A stretch of 64,000 bases of DNA from Nocardioides sp. YR527 (GCF_900101045.1 NZ_FNFN01000005.1:1-64000); one strand, 5' to 3'; shown: positions 35,181 through 47,947, counted from the first letter of the stretch. The notes: generated by a model from the sequence alone, not told the origin. Translations and numbers: made by a program.

Positions 35181-36158
35181 TCAGGCGTTGGCCTTCTTCT
35201 TGAAGCCGATGACGAAGCCGGCGGCCTCGGCCGAGGACTCGCTGTCGAACCAGACCTCGGCCTGGGTCCGCTTGTAGGCCGTGCTGGCAGAGGTGTGGTA
35301 GCGCTTCGCGCCGTCCTTGCGGATGTTGCCCTTCACGACGTACGCCGGGTGCGGACTGGAGCCGTCCTCGAGCGGGTCGGCGCTGCCGGCGCCGTAGCCG
35401 CTCGCCGGCGGCAGCGGCTGGTCGGTCTCGACGGTGTCGGCCTTCTTGCTGCGGTCGTAGAAGTCGCTGCTCGCGCCCACGAACCCGGCCGCCTCGGCCG
35501 ACTCCTCGGAGTCGAAGTAGACGGCTGCCTTCGTACGGCCGTAGTAGGGGCTCGCCGTCGTGTGGTACTTCTTCCCGCTGCTGCCCTTGATGTCGTACGC
35601 GGCATCCGGGCTGGTTCCGTCAGCAGCCGGAAGCACGGCGCCGGGGTAGGGAGCGCCGTTGGTCGCGGCGGGCGCCTCGGCCGCCGGGGTGGCCTCCGGC
35701 TCGGCCGGCACGGGAATCTCGTCAGCCGGAGCCTCGTCAGCCGGCGCCTCGGTCGTCTCGGGCTCAGCGGCGGCAGCGGCGGTGAGGCTCTCGGCCTCCG
35801 CGACGACAGCGGCGGTGTCCTCTTCGGTCACCTCGTCCGTGGCCTTCTCGGCGGCCTCGGCCTCGACGGAAGCCTCGGCGACCTCTTCGGCCGCGGGCTC
35901 CTCGGCCGCGGGCTCCTCGACTGCGGGAGTCTCCGCAGCGGGAGCCTCAGCAGCGGGCTCGGCCACGGACGTCTCGGCGGGGACGACGGCGGCCGGCTCG
36001 GCCTCGGCGGCCTCGGCGGCCTCGGAGGCCTCGGTGGCCGGGTGCTCCTTGTCCGCTCGATGTGCGGCCTTGGCGTCCTTGCGGATCGGACGTCCGAAGA
36101 AGAACCAGATCAGGAGGGCGAGGACGAGGATGAGTGCAAGCAGCAAGGGCCACTTCAT
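35181..36158 (-). CDS. Membrane-anchored protein with acidic linker and two sunset domains
   Basis: A 325-aa protein. Residues ~2-21 form one TM anchor, followed by a short basic segment, then an Ala/Glu/Pro/Val low-complexity linker (~40-165), then two related C-terminal modules: DAAYDIKGSSGKKYHTTASP (from ~188) through VYFDSEESAEAAGF, and HPAYVVKGNIRKDGAKRYHT (from ~272) through VWFDSESSAEAAGF. These match what I know as the actinobacterial sunset domain, of unknown function. The protein is probably displayed on one face of the membrane. It lies antisense between prfA and prmC, which are adjacent in most relatives. Confidence 0.82.
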   Translation of the reverse strand: MKWPLLLALILVLALLIWFFFGRPIRKDAKAAHRADKEHPATEASEAAEAAEAEPAAVVPAETSVAEPAAEAPAAETPAVEEPAAEEPAAEEVAEASVEAEAAEKATDEVTEEDTAAVVAEAESLTAAAAAEPETTEAPADEAPADEIPVPAEPEATPAAEAPAATNGAPYPGAVLPAADGTSPDAAYDIKGSSGKKYHTTASPYYGRTKAAVYFDSEESAEAAGFVGASSDFYDRSKKADTVETDQPLPPASGYGAGSADPLEDGSSPHPAYVVKGNIRKDGAKRYHTSASTAYKRTQAEVWFDSESSAEAAGFVIGFKKKANA

Positions 36159-36333
36159 GGGGTGATGTTTCCTTCCGGGGGATATCTCGGGTGTGGTGGT
36201 GGGGCAGCACAGCGCCCGCCGAGGTGTGCGGCCAGTCCCGCGTCCCCCGATATGACCGGAAGAACCGTTGAGGCGCCCGAACGTTACCCTCAGCGGGGTA
36301 AAGCATGACTAACACATTCAGGAGCAGTTGCCC

Positions 36334-37191
36334 ATGACCGCCCCGCGCGCACTTCTGGCAAGTGCCCGAAAGCAGCTCGAAGAGGCCGGAGTCGAGAGCC
36401 CGGACGCCGATGCGGCCATCTTGTTGGCCCATGTCCTCGACACCGACCGCAACCGCCTCTTCCTCGTCGACGACGTGGCGGAGCATCACGAGAAGGCCTA
36501 TGCGGACCTGCTCGCCCGCCGCGCGGAACGCGAGCCGTTGCAGCACCTGACCGGGGTTGCGTACTTCCGGCACGTCGAGCTCGCCGTCGGTCCCGGCGTC
36601 TTCGTGCCGCGGCCCGAGACCGAGCTGCTCGCCGGCTGGGCGATCGATCGGGCCACTGAGGTCGATCAGCCCGTCGTCGTCGACCTCTGCACCGGGTCGG
36701 GCGCGATCGCGAAGAGCATCGCCGACGAGGTCCCGGGCGCGCAGGTGCACGCGGTCGAGCTCTCCGAGGACGCCTATCCCTGGGCCGTACGCAACCTGAC
36801 CGGCACCGGCGTGGACCTGCGGCAGGGCGACATGGCCGACGAGTTCACCGACCTGGACGGCAGGGTCGACGTGCTGGTCTGCAATCCGCCGTACATCCCG
36901 CTCGAAGCCTGGGAGTCGGTGGCGGCCGAGGCGCGCGACCACGACCCCGACCTTGCGCTCTTCTCGGGGCAGGACGGGCTGGACGCGATCCGCATCCTGG
37001 AACGGCGGGCCGCCGAGCTGCTCAGGCCCGGGGGAGTGGTCGGCTTCGAGCATGCCGACGAGCAGGGTCCGAACGCCGACAACGGCGGCGCTCCGGCGGT
37101 CTTCGCGGCCACCGGACGATGGCAGGACGTACGCGATCATCTCGATCTGGCAGGCCGTCCGCGCTTCACGACCGCACAACTGGCAACATGA
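36334..37191 (+). CDS. prmC: Peptide chain release factor N5-glutamine methyltransferase
   Basis: A 285-aa SAM methyltransferase that methylates the GGQ glutamine of RF1 and RF2. An N-terminal helical substrate-binding domain (~residues 1-80, with REPLQHLTG) is followed by VVDLCTGSGAIAKSIA (~residue 114) and the NPPY motif VCNPPYIP (~residue 187). GGAG is 9 bases before ATG 36334. It overlaps the next gene by 4 bases. Its substrate gene prfA is 1.2 kb upstream. Confidence 0.95.
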   Translation: MTAPRALLASARKQLEEAGVESPDADAAILLAHVLDTDRNRLFLVDDVAEHHEKAYADLLARRAEREPLQHLTGVAYFRHVELAVGPGVFVPRPETELLAGWAIDRATEVDQPVVVDLCTGSGAIAKSIADEVPGAQVHAVELSEDAYPWAVRNLTGTGVDLRQGDMADEFTDLDGRVDVLVCNPPYIPLEAWESVAAEARDHDPDLALFSGQDGLDAIRILERRAAELLRPGGVVGFEHADEQGPNADNGGAPAVFAATGRWQDVRDHLDLAGRPRFTTAQLAT

Positions 37192-37919
37192 GCACTGTGA
37201 CTGAGCGCTACCCGATCGCGACCGAGGACGAGCAGACCGAGGCGGTCGATGCTGCTGTGGCCGCCCTTCAGGCCGGCGAGCTCGTGGTCGTACCGACCGA
37301 CACGGTCTACGGCATCGCCGCCGACGCGTTCGACAAGGGCGCCGTGGCCGGTCTGCTCGCCGCCAAGGGCCGAGGCCGCTCGATGCCGCCACCTGTGCTG
37401 ATCTCCAACGTCGCCACCCTGGACGCCCTCGCGACGCGGATCCCCGACTGGGCGCGCAGCCTCGTCGAGGAGCTGTGGCCCGGAGCCCTGACGGTCGTCT
37501 TCCACCAGCAGCCGTCGCTGCAGTGGGACCTGGGCGAGGCCCGCCAGACCGTGGCCGTACGCATCCCCGACTCCGACATCCTGCGCCGCATCATCGACCG
37601 GGTCGGGCCGCTGGCGACCAGCTCGGCCAACCGCACCACCAAGCCGGCCGCCACCAACGCGGACCAGGCCGACGAGATGCTCGGCAAGATGGTCAAGGCC
37701 ATCATCGACGGCGGCGAGTCGCCCGTCGGCGAGGCGTCCACGATCGTCTCCGCCACCGGTGACGAACCGAAGGTTCTCCGGGAGGGTGCGATCAGCATCG
37801 ACCGGATCAACGAGATCCTCGCCGAGCACGACGTCGCCATCCGTCGTCCGGGCGATCCGGACCCCGCCAACATGACCGAGACCGACATGCCCGCCACGGA
37901 CGCCGACACAGAAGCCTGA
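37188..37919 (+). CDS. L-threonylcarbamoyladenylate synthase (Sua5/YrdC)
   Basis: A 243-aa YrdC-domain enzyme that makes threonylcarbamoyl-AMP from threonine, bicarbonate and ATP, for the t6A37 tRNA modification. [15 protein letters not shown] (~residue 34) and the KxR-type region [13 protein letters not shown] (~residue 62) are visible, and [18 protein letters not shown] (~residue 145) lines the pocket. A C-terminal extension of ~40 residues ([15 protein letters not shown]...) is not a full Sua5 domain. The start overlaps prmC and the stop overlaps the next gene, so the three are coupled. Confidence 0.93.
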   Translation: MSTVTERYPIATEDEQTEAVDAAVAALQAGELVVVPTDTVYGIAADAFDKGAVAGLLAAKGRGRSMPPPVLISNVATLDALATRIPDWARSLVEELWPGALTVVFHQQPSLQWDLGEARQTVAVRIPDSDILRRIIDRVGPLATSSANRTTKPAATNADQADEMLGKMVKAIIDGGESPVGEASTIVSATGDEPKVLREGAISIDRINEILAEHDVAIRRPGDPDPANMTETDMPATDADTEA

Positions 37920-39094
37920 TGCGCGCCTACGTCCTCCTCTTCCTGGTCGCCGCCGTGGTGACCTACCTGCTCACCGTCGTCGCCCGCGAGTTCGCGACGC
38001 GCACGGGGGCCGTCGCGAAGGTCCGCGACCGTGACGTACACGCGGTTCCGGTCCCCTACATGGGCGGCGTGGCGATGCTGGGCGGCCTGGTCGCCGCCTA
38101 TCTGGTCGCTCGCGAGCTGCCGTTCCTGGCCGACGCACCGGACTTCGTGCTGCAGGACACCGGCGTGGTGATCCTCGCCGGCGCGCTGATCTGCATCGTC
38201 GGTGTCGTCGACGACATCTTCGAGCTCGATGCGCTCACCAAGCTGGGCGGTCAGGTGCTGGCGACCGCGATCCTGGTGGGCTTCAACCTGCAGTACAGCC
38301 TGATCACGTTCCCCGACGGCACCCAGTTCTCCATCGACCCCGCCCAGGGCGCGCTGCTCACCGGGCTCGTCGTGATCACCGTGGTCAACGCGGTCAACTT
38401 CATCGACGGCCTCGATGGTCTGGCCGCGGGTGTGGTCGGCATCGGCGCGCTGGCGCTGTTCCTGTTCTGCTACCAGTTCACCCGGATCAACGACATCGGC
38501 CGCGCCTCGACAGCGGCCCTCCTGACCGTCGCGCTCGCCGGAGCCTGCGTCGGCTTCCTGATCCACAACTGGCATCCCGCCCGGCTGTTCATGGGTGACA
38601 GCGGCTCGATGCTGATCGGCCTGATCCTCGCCGCCAGTGCGGTCACCCTCTCGGGCTCCTACAACGCCGGCGGCCTGAACGTGAACGCCTTCGACGCCTC
38701 CACCGCGCTCCTGGTGACCTTCCTGCCGTTGCTGCTACCGCTGACGATCCTGGTGGTGCCGCTCGTCGACCTCGTGCTTGCCGTCGTACGCCGCACCCGC
38801 GCCGGCCGGTCCCCGTTCGCCGCGGACAAGAAGCACCTGCACCACCGCCTGCTGGAGATCGGCCACTCCCAGCGCCGTGCCGTCCTGATCATGTGGCTCT
38901 GGGCCGGCCTGATGTCCTTCGGCTCCGTCTTCGTGACCCTCTACCGCGGCCCCGTCGTCATCGTCGGCGTCATCGTCGCCACCGCCCTCATCGTGCTGCT
39001 CACCTTCGTCCTCCCAAAGATCCGCGGCGAGCGCACCGACAAGCTCCTCGAGGTCCCCGAGGACCTCACCCCGCTGGAGAACCAGCCCCGCTAG
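37919..39094 (+). CDS. MraY/WecA-family undecaprenyl-phosphate sugar-phosphate transferase
   Basis: A 391-aa polytopic membrane enzyme with about ten to eleven TM helices. Loops carry [14 protein letters not shown] (~residue 41), [19 protein letters not shown] (~residue 100, the catalytic DD) and [13 protein letters not shown] (~residue 160), and [17 protein letters not shown] is the HxHH signature (~residue 300). WecA-type enzymes move GlcNAc-1-phosphate onto undecaprenyl or decaprenyl phosphate and start cell-wall polymer synthesis (arabinogalactan linker or teichoic acid). In related actinobacteria this gene (rfe) stands before atpI, as here. Confidence 0.93.
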   Translation: MRAYVLLFLVAAVVTYLLTVVAREFATRTGAVAKVRDRDVHAVPVPYMGGVAMLGGLVAAYLVARELPFLADAPDFVLQDTGVVILAGALICIVGVVDDIFELDALTKLGGQVLATAILVGFNLQYSLITFPDGTQFSIDPAQGALLTGLVVITVVNAVNFIDGLDGLAAGVVGIGALALFLFCYQFTRINDIGRASTAALLTVALAGACVGFLIHNWHPARLFMGDSGSMLIGLILAASAVTLSGSYNAGGLNVNAFDASTALLVTFLPLLLPLTILVVPLVDLVLAVVRRTRAGRSPFAADKKHLHHRLLEIGHSQRRAVLIMWLWAGLMSFGSVFVTLYRGPVVIVGVIVATALIVLLTFVLPKIRGERTDKLLEVPEDLTPLENQPR

Positions 39095-39208
39095 CGGTCC
39101 CTTGATCGATCAATTAGGGCACCCAAACACGCTTGTGATAGTTTTCACGAGCGTTCGGGATACGCTCCTGAACGCTTGAAATGCCCCCAGAGAGAACGGC
39201 CGCCGACG

Positions 39209-39625
39209 ATGACGACCGCAACCAGCAAATCCAAGGTGCTGCGAGGTTCTGCCGCAGTGTCCGCAGTTGCTGTGCTCGCGGCCCTCGCGGTGGCCTTTGT
39301 TCTTGCCGGGACTGATGGTCTGACCGGTGCCGCGATCGGCTCGATCGCCACCGTTGTCGTGCTGGCGGTCGGGTCCTGGGCGATGTTCTGGGTCGCGGCG
39401 AAGTCGCCCGCCCTGTCGTTGCCCGCCGCTGTCGGTGTCTTCACTGTGTCAGGCATGGTTCTCTTCGTTGTCCTGCTGGTCGTTTCGCAGACCGGGGGAG
39501 ACGCTGTCGTACGTTCGGCAGCCTTCTCGGTCATGGCGCTCACCGTCGCATGGACGACCACGTTTGCGTTCCTGGTGCGACGCGAGCGGATCCCGCTCTT
39601 CGACCTGCCCGGGGCAGACTCGTGA
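39209..39625 (+). CDS. AtpI-like small membrane protein preceding the ATP synthase genes
   Basis: A 138-aa protein with four TM segments (~residues 13-33, 43-63, 70-92, 103-122). Position directly before atpB and topology match actinobacterial AtpI, which assists assembly of the c-ring or ion uptake in other bacteria. Primary sequence conservation is weak, so the name rests on position. A candidate -10 box TACGCT lies at 39161-39166. The ATG at 39209 is chosen because the first TM follows the usual short lead. Confidence 0.7.
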   Translation: MTTATSKSKVLRGSAAVSAVAVLAALAVAFVLAGTDGLTGAAIGSIATVVVLAVGSWAMFWVAAKSPALSLPAAVGVFTVSGMVLFVVLLVVSQTGGDAVVRSAAFSVMALTVAWTTTFAFLVRRERIPLFDLPGADS

Positions 39626-39738
39626 CCCGCCAGTAGCGCCTGATATCGTCCGGGCCGTCGGGGGCGGCCGCCGGGATGATGCCCGAGCCTTTGAAGGCTC
39701 GCCACCCAGAATCGTAAGTTCAACAAACAGGAGACAGC

Positions 39739-40545
39739 GTGAAGTCGCTTGCCGCCACCGTTATGGCGTCGGAGTCGGGGCCTCATATCCCGGGGCCCGC
39801 GGACTTCTTCCTTCCGCCGATCGTCGGGTCCGGCGACTGGGCTCTGACCAAGGTGACCTTCCTGGTCCTGCTGTCCGTCGTGATCGGTTTCGGCTTCTTC
39901 TACGCCGCCTCCCGCAAGGCCGCCGTGGTTCCGAGCCGCCTGCAGTTCGCCGGTGAGTACGTCTACGGGATGGTCCGCAACTCCATCGCCCGCGACATCA
40001 TCGGGTCGAAGGACTACATGAGGTTCGTGCCGTTCCTCTTCACGGTCTTCATCTTCATCATCATCAACAACTTCTACGGGATCATCCCGTTCGTCCAGTT
40101 CCCCACGATGTCGCACATCGGCTTCACCGTGGCGCTGGCCGCGATCACCTGGCTGGTCTACAACATCGTCGGTATCGCGAAGCACGGGTTCATCGGCTAC
40201 CTCAAGCTCCAGACGGTGCCCAGCGGCGTCTCCGGGCCGATCCTTCTGATGATGGTCCCGCTGGAGTTCCTCTCCAACATCGTCGTCCGGCCGTTCACGC
40301 TGGCGATCCGTCTCTTCGCGACCATGTTCGCCGGCCACCTGCTGGTGGCGCTGTTCTCCATCGGTGGCGCCTGGCTGATCCTGCACTACGCCCCGACGTG
40401 GCAGGGCGTCGCCGCCGGTGTCTTCGCCTTCCTGCTGGGCATCTTCGTGTCCTTCCTGGACATGCTGATCATGTTCCTGCAGGCCTATGTCTTCACCCTG
40501 CTCTCGGCGATGTACATCGCCGGCGCAGTCGCGGACGAGCACTGA
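39739..40545 (+). CDS. atpB: F1Fo ATP synthase subunit a
   Basis: A 268-aa polytopic Fo subunit forming the proton half-channels against the c-ring. The key helix has FLSNIVVRPFTLAIRLFATMFAGHLL, cited here in two parts: FLSNIVVRPFT and LAIRLFATMFAGH (~residues 177-203), which contain the essential arginine. A hydrophilic N-terminus precedes the first TM. Start GTG 39739 with AGGAG 6 bases before it. Confidence 0.96.
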   Translation: MKSLAATVMASESGPHIPGPADFFLPPIVGSGDWALTKVTFLVLLSVVIGFGFFYAASRKAAVVPSRLQFAGEYVYGMVRNSIARDIIGSKDYMRFVPFLFTVFIFIIINNFYGIIPFVQFPTMSHIGFTVALAAITWLVYNIVGIAKHGFIGYLKLQTVPSGVSGPILLMMVPLEFLSNIVVRPFTLAIRLFATMFAGHLLVALFSIGGAWLILHYAPTWQGVAAGVFAFLLGIFVSFLDMLIMFLQAYVFTLLSAMYIAGAVADEH

Positions 40546-40631
40546 TCCGTTCAGGCTCGGACTCAAACAGCTAATCCAACTCGACGTACAACAACTGACG
40601 CAGATCGCGTCACAACCGAAAGGAAATCCCC

Positions 40632-40838
40632 ATGGAGGGACAGCTCGGAATCATCGGCCTCGGCCTCTCCGCCATCGGCCCGGGTGTCGGTGTCGGTCTG
40701 ATCTTCGCCGCGTACGTCGCGGGTGTCGCCCGCCAGCCGGAGGCCCAGAGCCGCCTGCAGGCGATCGCGATTCTCGGCTTCGCGCTGTGTGAGCAGTTCT
40801 TCATCATCTCCTTGGCTCTCGCCTTCGTCCTTCGCTGA
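40632..40838 (+). CDS. atpE: F1Fo ATP synthase subunit c
   Basis: A 68-aa two-helix proteolipid. Helix 1 has the glycine motif [15 protein letters not shown], the polar loop is ARQPEA (residues 33-38), and helix 2 carries the proton-binding Glu54 in [15 protein letters not shown]. The residues around Glu54 (Cys53, Gln55, Phe-Phe) differ from the common EALALIG pattern, which may affect proton affinity or sensitivity to diarylquinolines. GAAAGGAAA precedes the ATG. Confidence 0.95.
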   Translation: MEGQLGIIGLGLSAIGPGVGVGLIFAAYVAGVARQPEAQSRLQAIAILGFALCEQFFIISLALAFVLR

Positions 40839-40864
40839 CGTAGGGAACTACTGAAGGTTCCGAC

Positions 40865-41401
40865 ATGATCCTTACCCAGGTAACCGCTGCGGAGACCGAG
40901 ATCAACCCGTTGGTCCCGCACGTCCCGGAGATCATCCTCGGTGTCATCGTCATCGCCATCCTCTTCGTGGGAGTCGCGAAGTTCATCGTTCCGAACTTCG
41001 AGAAGGCGTATGCCGATCGAACCGCGGCGATCGAAGGTGGCATCGAGAACGCCAACGCCAAGCAGGCCGAGGCTGACGCCAAGCTCGCCCAGCTGGAGGC
41101 CCAGCTGGCCGACGCTCGTCACGAGGCTGCCCGCATCCGCGAGCAGGCCCGTGAGGAGGGTGCCGCGATCAAGGCCGAGTTCCGCGCCGAGGCGCAGGCC
41201 GAGGCCGAGCGCATCGTCACCGCAGGCAAGGCGCAGGTCGAGGCCGAGCGCCAGGCGGCTGCTGCTTCGCTGAAGACCGAGGTCGGCTCGCTGGCCACCG
41301 GTCTCGCCGGTCGCATCGTCGGCGAGTCCCTCGACGACGACGAGCGTTCCAGCCGTGTGGTCGAGCGGTTCCTCGCTGACCTCGAGGCAGGGGTTCACTG
41401 A
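40865..41401 (+). CDS. atpF: F1Fo ATP synthase subunit b
   Basis: A 178-aa peripheral stalk subunit. One TM (~residues 24-44, EIILGVIVIAILFVGVAKFI) is followed by a long Ala/Glu/Arg-rich coiled coil (~55-150) that reaches the F1 head. The last base overlaps the atpH ATG, so b and delta are made together. They are separate genes here, unlike the b-delta fusion of mycobacteria. Confidence 0.95.
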   Translation: MILTQVTAAETEINPLVPHVPEIILGVIVIAILFVGVAKFIVPNFEKAYADRTAAIEGGIENANAKQAEADAKLAQLEAQLADARHEAARIREQAREEGAAIKAEFRAEAQAEAERIVTAGKAQVEAERQAAAASLKTEVGSLATGLAGRIVGESLDDDERSSRVVERFLADLEAGVH

Positions 41402-42213
41402 TGGACTTCCGTGGAGCGTCGGCCGACGCAGTTGCCGCCCTGACCGAGGAGCTGAAGACCGCTGTCTCCGCCTCTCCTGAGGCGGCGGCGAAGGCGGCCG
41501 ACACCCTCTTCGAGGTCTCCCAGACCTTCCGCGCCGAAGCAGCTCTGCGCCGCTTCGTCACCGACGCCTCGGTACCGGCAGAGGCCAAGACCGGCCTCGT
41601 CGGCGAGCTGTTCGGCGGGAAGGTCGACGCGACGGGCCTCGGTGTGGTCGAGTCGGCGGTCAAGCACCGCTGGACGCACGCCGGTGACCTGAGCGACGCG
41701 GTCGAGCGACTGAGCGAGATCGCCGCGGTTCGCAGCGCCGGCGACGAGGCCAAGCGCCTCGCCGACGAGCTGTTCGCGGTCCAGCAGGCCGTGCAGGAGA
41801 CGCCGGAGCTGCGCGACGCGCTCTCCGACCCGGCTCGCACGACCGCTGACAAGGTCACGCTGGTCGACGACCTTCTCGGCGGCAAGGCGCTGGCGGCGAC
41901 GGTCACCCTGACCAAGCAGGCGCTGGCCGGCACCTACCGCACGGCCACGGTCGCGCTGGGTGAATACCAGAAGGTCGCTGCCGCGGTCGCGGGCGAAGGC
42001 ACCGCGGTCGTCCGCGTGGCTGCCCCGCTCTCGGAGGGTGACACCACCCGCCTGGCCGCGGCCCTCGCGCAGAAGTACGGCCGCAAGGTCCACCTGAACA
42101 TCGTGGTCGACCCGGCCATCGTCGGCGGCATCAAGGTCTCGATCGGTGACGACGTCATCGACGGCACCATCTCCAGCCGCCTCGACGGGGCGCAGCGAGC
42201 ACTCGCCGGCTGA
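41401..42213 (+). CDS. atpH: F1Fo ATP synthase subunit delta
   Basis: A 270-aa delta subunit linking F1 to the b stalk. It is about 90 residues longer than the E. coli protein, with an extra N-terminal region, as in other actinobacteria. The conserved C-terminal end is KVHLNIVVDPAIVGGIKVSI (~residues 222-241). It starts on the last base of atpF. Confidence 0.94.
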   Translation: MDFRGASADAVAALTEELKTAVSASPEAAAKAADTLFEVSQTFRAEAALRRFVTDASVPAEAKTGLVGELFGGKVDATGLGVVESAVKHRWTHAGDLSDAVERLSEIAAVRSAGDEAKRLADELFAVQQAVQETPELRDALSDPARTTADKVTLVDDLLGGKALAATVTLTKQALAGTYRTATVALGEYQKVAAAVAGEGTAVVRVAAPLSEGDTTRLAAALAQKYGRKVHLNIVVDPAIVGGIKVSIGDDVIDGTISSRLDGAQRALAG

Positions 42214-42292
42214 TCCGGCATCGCGGCCCCAACTGGCCGTATGACCCCTGTGTGACACAGACTTCGACGTAAGAACGAGAGAGAAGGCAGAG

Positions 42293-43933
<1,641 letters not shown>

Positions 43934-43936
43934 CCC

Positions 43937-44863
43937 ATGGCCGTGTCAGTGCGTGAACTCCGCGCGCGGATCAAGTCGACGGAGTCGATGAAGAAGATCA
44001 CGCGCGCCATGGAGCTCATCGCTGCGTCCCGGATCATCAAGGCGCAGCAGCGGGCCAATGCGGCCGCGCCGTACGCCCGTGAGCTCACCCGCGCCGTCTC
44101 TGCGGTGGCGACCTACTCCAACGTGGACCACCCGCTGACCACCGAGCCGGAGGCGCCCACCCGCGCCGCCGTGCTGGTGGTCACCAGCGACCGTGGTCTG
44201 GCCGGCTCCTACTCCTCGAGCGTGCTCAAGGAGGCCGAGGGCCTGGTCGAGAAGCTCAAGGCCGAGGGCAAGGAGGTCGACCTCTACGTCACCGGACGCA
44301 AGGCGGAGGCCTTCTACAAGTTCCGCGGTCGCTCCGTGGCGCAGGCCTGGACCGGCTTCTCCGACCGACCGGACTTCGAGGCGGCCAAGGAGATCGGCGA
44401 GAAGCTGATCGAGGTCTTCGTCGAGGGCACCGAGGCCGAGAAGGCCGCCGCTCCCGGCGTCGACGAGGTCCACGTGGTCTACACGCGGTTCATCACCATG
44501 ATGACGCAGAAGCCCACCGCCGTACGTCTTCTGCCTCTGGAGGTCGTGGAGGGCACCGAGGCTCCGGCCGAGGGCGAGGTCCTGCCGCTCTACGAGTTCG
44601 AGCCGTCGGCCGAGGCCGTGCTCGACTCGCTGCTCCCGCAGTACGTCGTGAGCCGGATCTGGTTCGCGCTGCTGCAGGCCGCCGCCTCCGAGCTGGCCCA
44701 GCGTCAGAAGGCGATGAAGTCGGCTACCGACAACGCCGACGAGCTCATCAAGAAGTTCACCCGGGTTGCCAACCAGGCTCGCCAGGCCGGCATCACCCAG
44801 GAGATCAGCGAGATCGTCGGTGGCGTGAACGCGCTCGCCGACGCCCAGGCTGCGAACGACTGA
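43937..44863 (+). CDS. atpG: F1Fo ATP synthase subunit gamma
   Basis: A 308-aa rotor shaft. The N-terminal coiled coil starts [20 protein letters not shown], followed by AMELIAASR; the globular part has SDRGLAGSY (~residue 83); and the C-terminal helix contains [20 protein letters not shown], followed by the usual IVGGVNAL. It starts 3 bases after atpA. Confidence 0.96.
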   Translation: MAVSVRELRARIKSTESMKKITRAMELIAASRIIKAQQRANAAAPYARELTRAVSAVATYSNVDHPLTTEPEAPTRAAVLVVTSDRGLAGSYSSSVLKEAEGLVEKLKAEGKEVDLYVTGRKAEAFYKFRGRSVAQAWTGFSDRPDFEAAKEIGEKLIEVFVEGTEAEKAAAPGVDEVHVVYTRFITMMTQKPTAVRLLPLEVVEGTEAPAEGEVLPLYEFEPSAEAVLDSLLPQYVVSRIWFALLQAAASELAQRQKAMKSATDNADELIKKFTRVANQARQAGITQEISEIVGGVNALADAQAAND

Positions 44864-44886
44864 GAACCCACAGAAAGACTGACTAG

Positions 44887-46325
<1,439 letters not shown>

Positions 46326-46326
<1 letters not shown>

Positions 46327-46718
46327 TGACGGACGCACTTCAGGTGGAGCTCGTCGCTGCAGACCGTGTGGTCTGGAGCGGCGGGGCCACCATGGTCATC
46401 GCCCGAACGGTCGACGGTGATGTCGGTGTCCTGCGCGGTCACGCGCCGGTGCTGTCGGCACTCACCGAGGCGGTCGTGGAGATCACTCCGGAGGAGGGCA
46501 CCGAGGTCATCGCGACCGTCGACGGTGGCTTCCTCTCGGTGGCCAACGACCGCGTCTCGATCCTGTCCGAGCACGTGCTGCTGGCGCACGAGATCGACCT
46601 CAGCCAGGCTGAGGTCGAGCTCGAGGAGGCCCGTCGCCTGCTCGGCACCAACAACGACGCCGAAAAGCGCATCCGGCGTGCCGAGGCACGCATCCGCGCT
46701 GTCGAGAAGGCCTCTTAG
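46326..46718 (+). CDS. atpC: F1Fo ATP synthase subunit epsilon
   Basis: A 130-aa subunit that couples rotor and stator and can inhibit ATPase activity. An N-terminal beta sandwich (DGDVGVLRGHAPVLSALTEA, ~residues 29-48) is followed by a two-helix C-terminus (ARRLLGTNNDAEKRIRRAEA). It overlaps the atpD stop by one base and closes the ATP synthase operon. Confidence 0.96.
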
Positions 46719-46739
46719 GGAAAGAGGGGCGATACCCGG

Positions 46740-47186
46740 ATGGCATGGTGGGAGCTGCTGTTGGCCGTTGTGGCTGCATTGCTTCTGCTTGTCCTCGCCT
46801 ATGGCATCGGGATCGCCGTACGCCGCCGTCTGCTCGCTCGCAACGGCGGCGTCTTCGAACTGAGCCACCGCGTCCGGGACACCAGTCCCGGACGCGGTTG
46901 GGTCATCGGCCTCGGCCGCTACTCCGGTGACGCTCAGCTGGAGTGGTTCCGGATCTTCTCGCTCTCGCCCAAGCCCAAACGGGTCTGGCGGCGCACCGAG
47001 ATCACCTACATCTCCAGCCGGTCTCCTGAGGGGATCGAGGAGCTGGTCCTCTACCCCGAGAGCCTGATCGTGACCTGCGACGTCAAGGGCCAGCACATCG
47101 ACCTCGCGATGGACCAGCAGACACTCATCGGCTTCCAGGCGTGGCTCGAGTCCCGCCCGATGCGGTCCACCTGGATCGTCTTCTGA
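46740..47186 (+). CDS. DUF2550 membrane-anchored protein
   Basis: A 148-aa protein with a single N-terminal TM (~residues 5-27), then a soluble domain with GRGWVIGLGRYSGDAQLEWF and YLTY-like VWRRTEITYISSR. DUF2550 genes follow atpC in many actinobacteria (mycobacterial Rv1312). No function is established. It starts 21 bases after atpC, so it is probably in the operon, and a hairpin follows. Confidence 0.9.
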   Translation: MAWWELLLAVVAALLLLVLAYGIGIAVRRRLLARNGGVFELSHRVRDTSPGRGWVIGLGRYSGDAQLEWFRIFSLSPKPKRVWRRTEITYISSRSPEGIEELVLYPESLIVTCDVKGQHIDLAMDQQTLIGFQAWLESRPMRSTWIVF

Positions 47187-47196
47187 GCGACTCCCT

Positions 47197-47231
47197 CCGA
47201 CCGTCTCCGGCGCAACACCGGGGTCGGTCGG
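47197..47231 (+). terminator. Terminator at the end of the ATP synthase region
   Basis: CCGACCG/CGGTCGG and inner CCGG/CCGG arms form a stem-loop 10 bases after the DUF2550 stop, followed by TTTGCTTTC. Confidence 0.65.
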
Positions 47232-47289
47232 TTTGCTTTCGGGGGCTTCCCTGATTGTCCGGAGGGCGTCTGCGGCGGATCGTAGAGGT

Positions 47290-47910
47290 ATGTCCTCAAC
47301 TGCCCCGATCCCGACCCCGCCCACCCCGCCCACCCAGCCAGTCCCGTCGGCTCCGGTCGTCGGCGACGAGCTGCGCTGCACCGATGCCGATCGCGACCGT
47401 GTGGTCGACGTCCTCAAGTCCGCCTACGCCGACGGCCGGCTCGACCAGGCCGAGTTCGACGTCCGGTTCGACCTGACCATGAAGGCGAAGACGTACGCCA
47501 CCCTGGAGCCGATCACCCGCGACCTGATCGCGCAGCCGACCCCGGCTCCGGCGCCGGCGAAGCCCGCCCGCGACCTGCTGCCGCCGCCGACCACCGAGGA
47601 GCGGCTCCTGGCTGCCCTCGCCCAGGCCACGACCTGGGTGCCGATCGTCGTCGGTCCCGCGATCCTCTACTACACCGTCGGCAAGCGTTCCGAGTTCGTG
47701 AAGCACCACGCCGCCGGCGCCCTCAACCTGCAGCTCACCCTGCTGGCGGTCACGATCGTGACCTTCGGGCTCGGTGGCGCGCTCTACGGGATCGCCTGGG
47801 TCCTGGCGACCGCCTTCGCGGTCGTCGCGCTCGCCGGCGCCCCGCTGCGTCAGCCGTGGGTGCTGCCGATCTTCGGGCGCGGTGGGCCGTACGAGAAGAA
47901 GCGGGACTGA
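47290..47910 (+). CDS. DUF1707 and DUF4870-like membrane protein
   Basis: A 206-aa protein. A Pro-rich N-terminus is followed by a DUF1707 (SHOCT-like) module, LRCTDADRDRVVDVLKSAYADGRLDQAEFDVR, cited here by its ends LRCTDADRDRVV and GRLDQAEFDVR (~residues 27-60). A Pro/Ala linker then leads to a DUF4870-like membrane domain with FVKHHAAGALNLQL (~residue 138) and two to three TM segments. Such proteins are common in actinobacterial membranes; function unknown. Confidence 0.82.
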   Translation: MSSTAPIPTPPTPPTQPVPSAPVVGDELRCTDADRDRVVDVLKSAYADGRLDQAEFDVRFDLTMKAKTYATLEPITRDLIAQPTPAPAPAKPARDLLPPPTTEERLLAALAQATTWVPIVVGPAILYYTVGKRSEFVKHHAAGALNLQLTLLAVTIVTFGLGGALYGIAWVLATAFAVVALAGAPLRQPWVLPIFGRGGPYEKKRD

Positions 47911-47941
47911 TCCCCGCACCTGGATGCGGCCCGAGGCGCAC

Positions 47942-47947
47942 TAGCCT
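47942..47947 (+). promoter_or_regulatory. -10 box of leaderless MFS transcript
   Basis: TAGCCT, 6 bases before the GTG at 47954, without a ribosome site. Confidence 0.5.
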
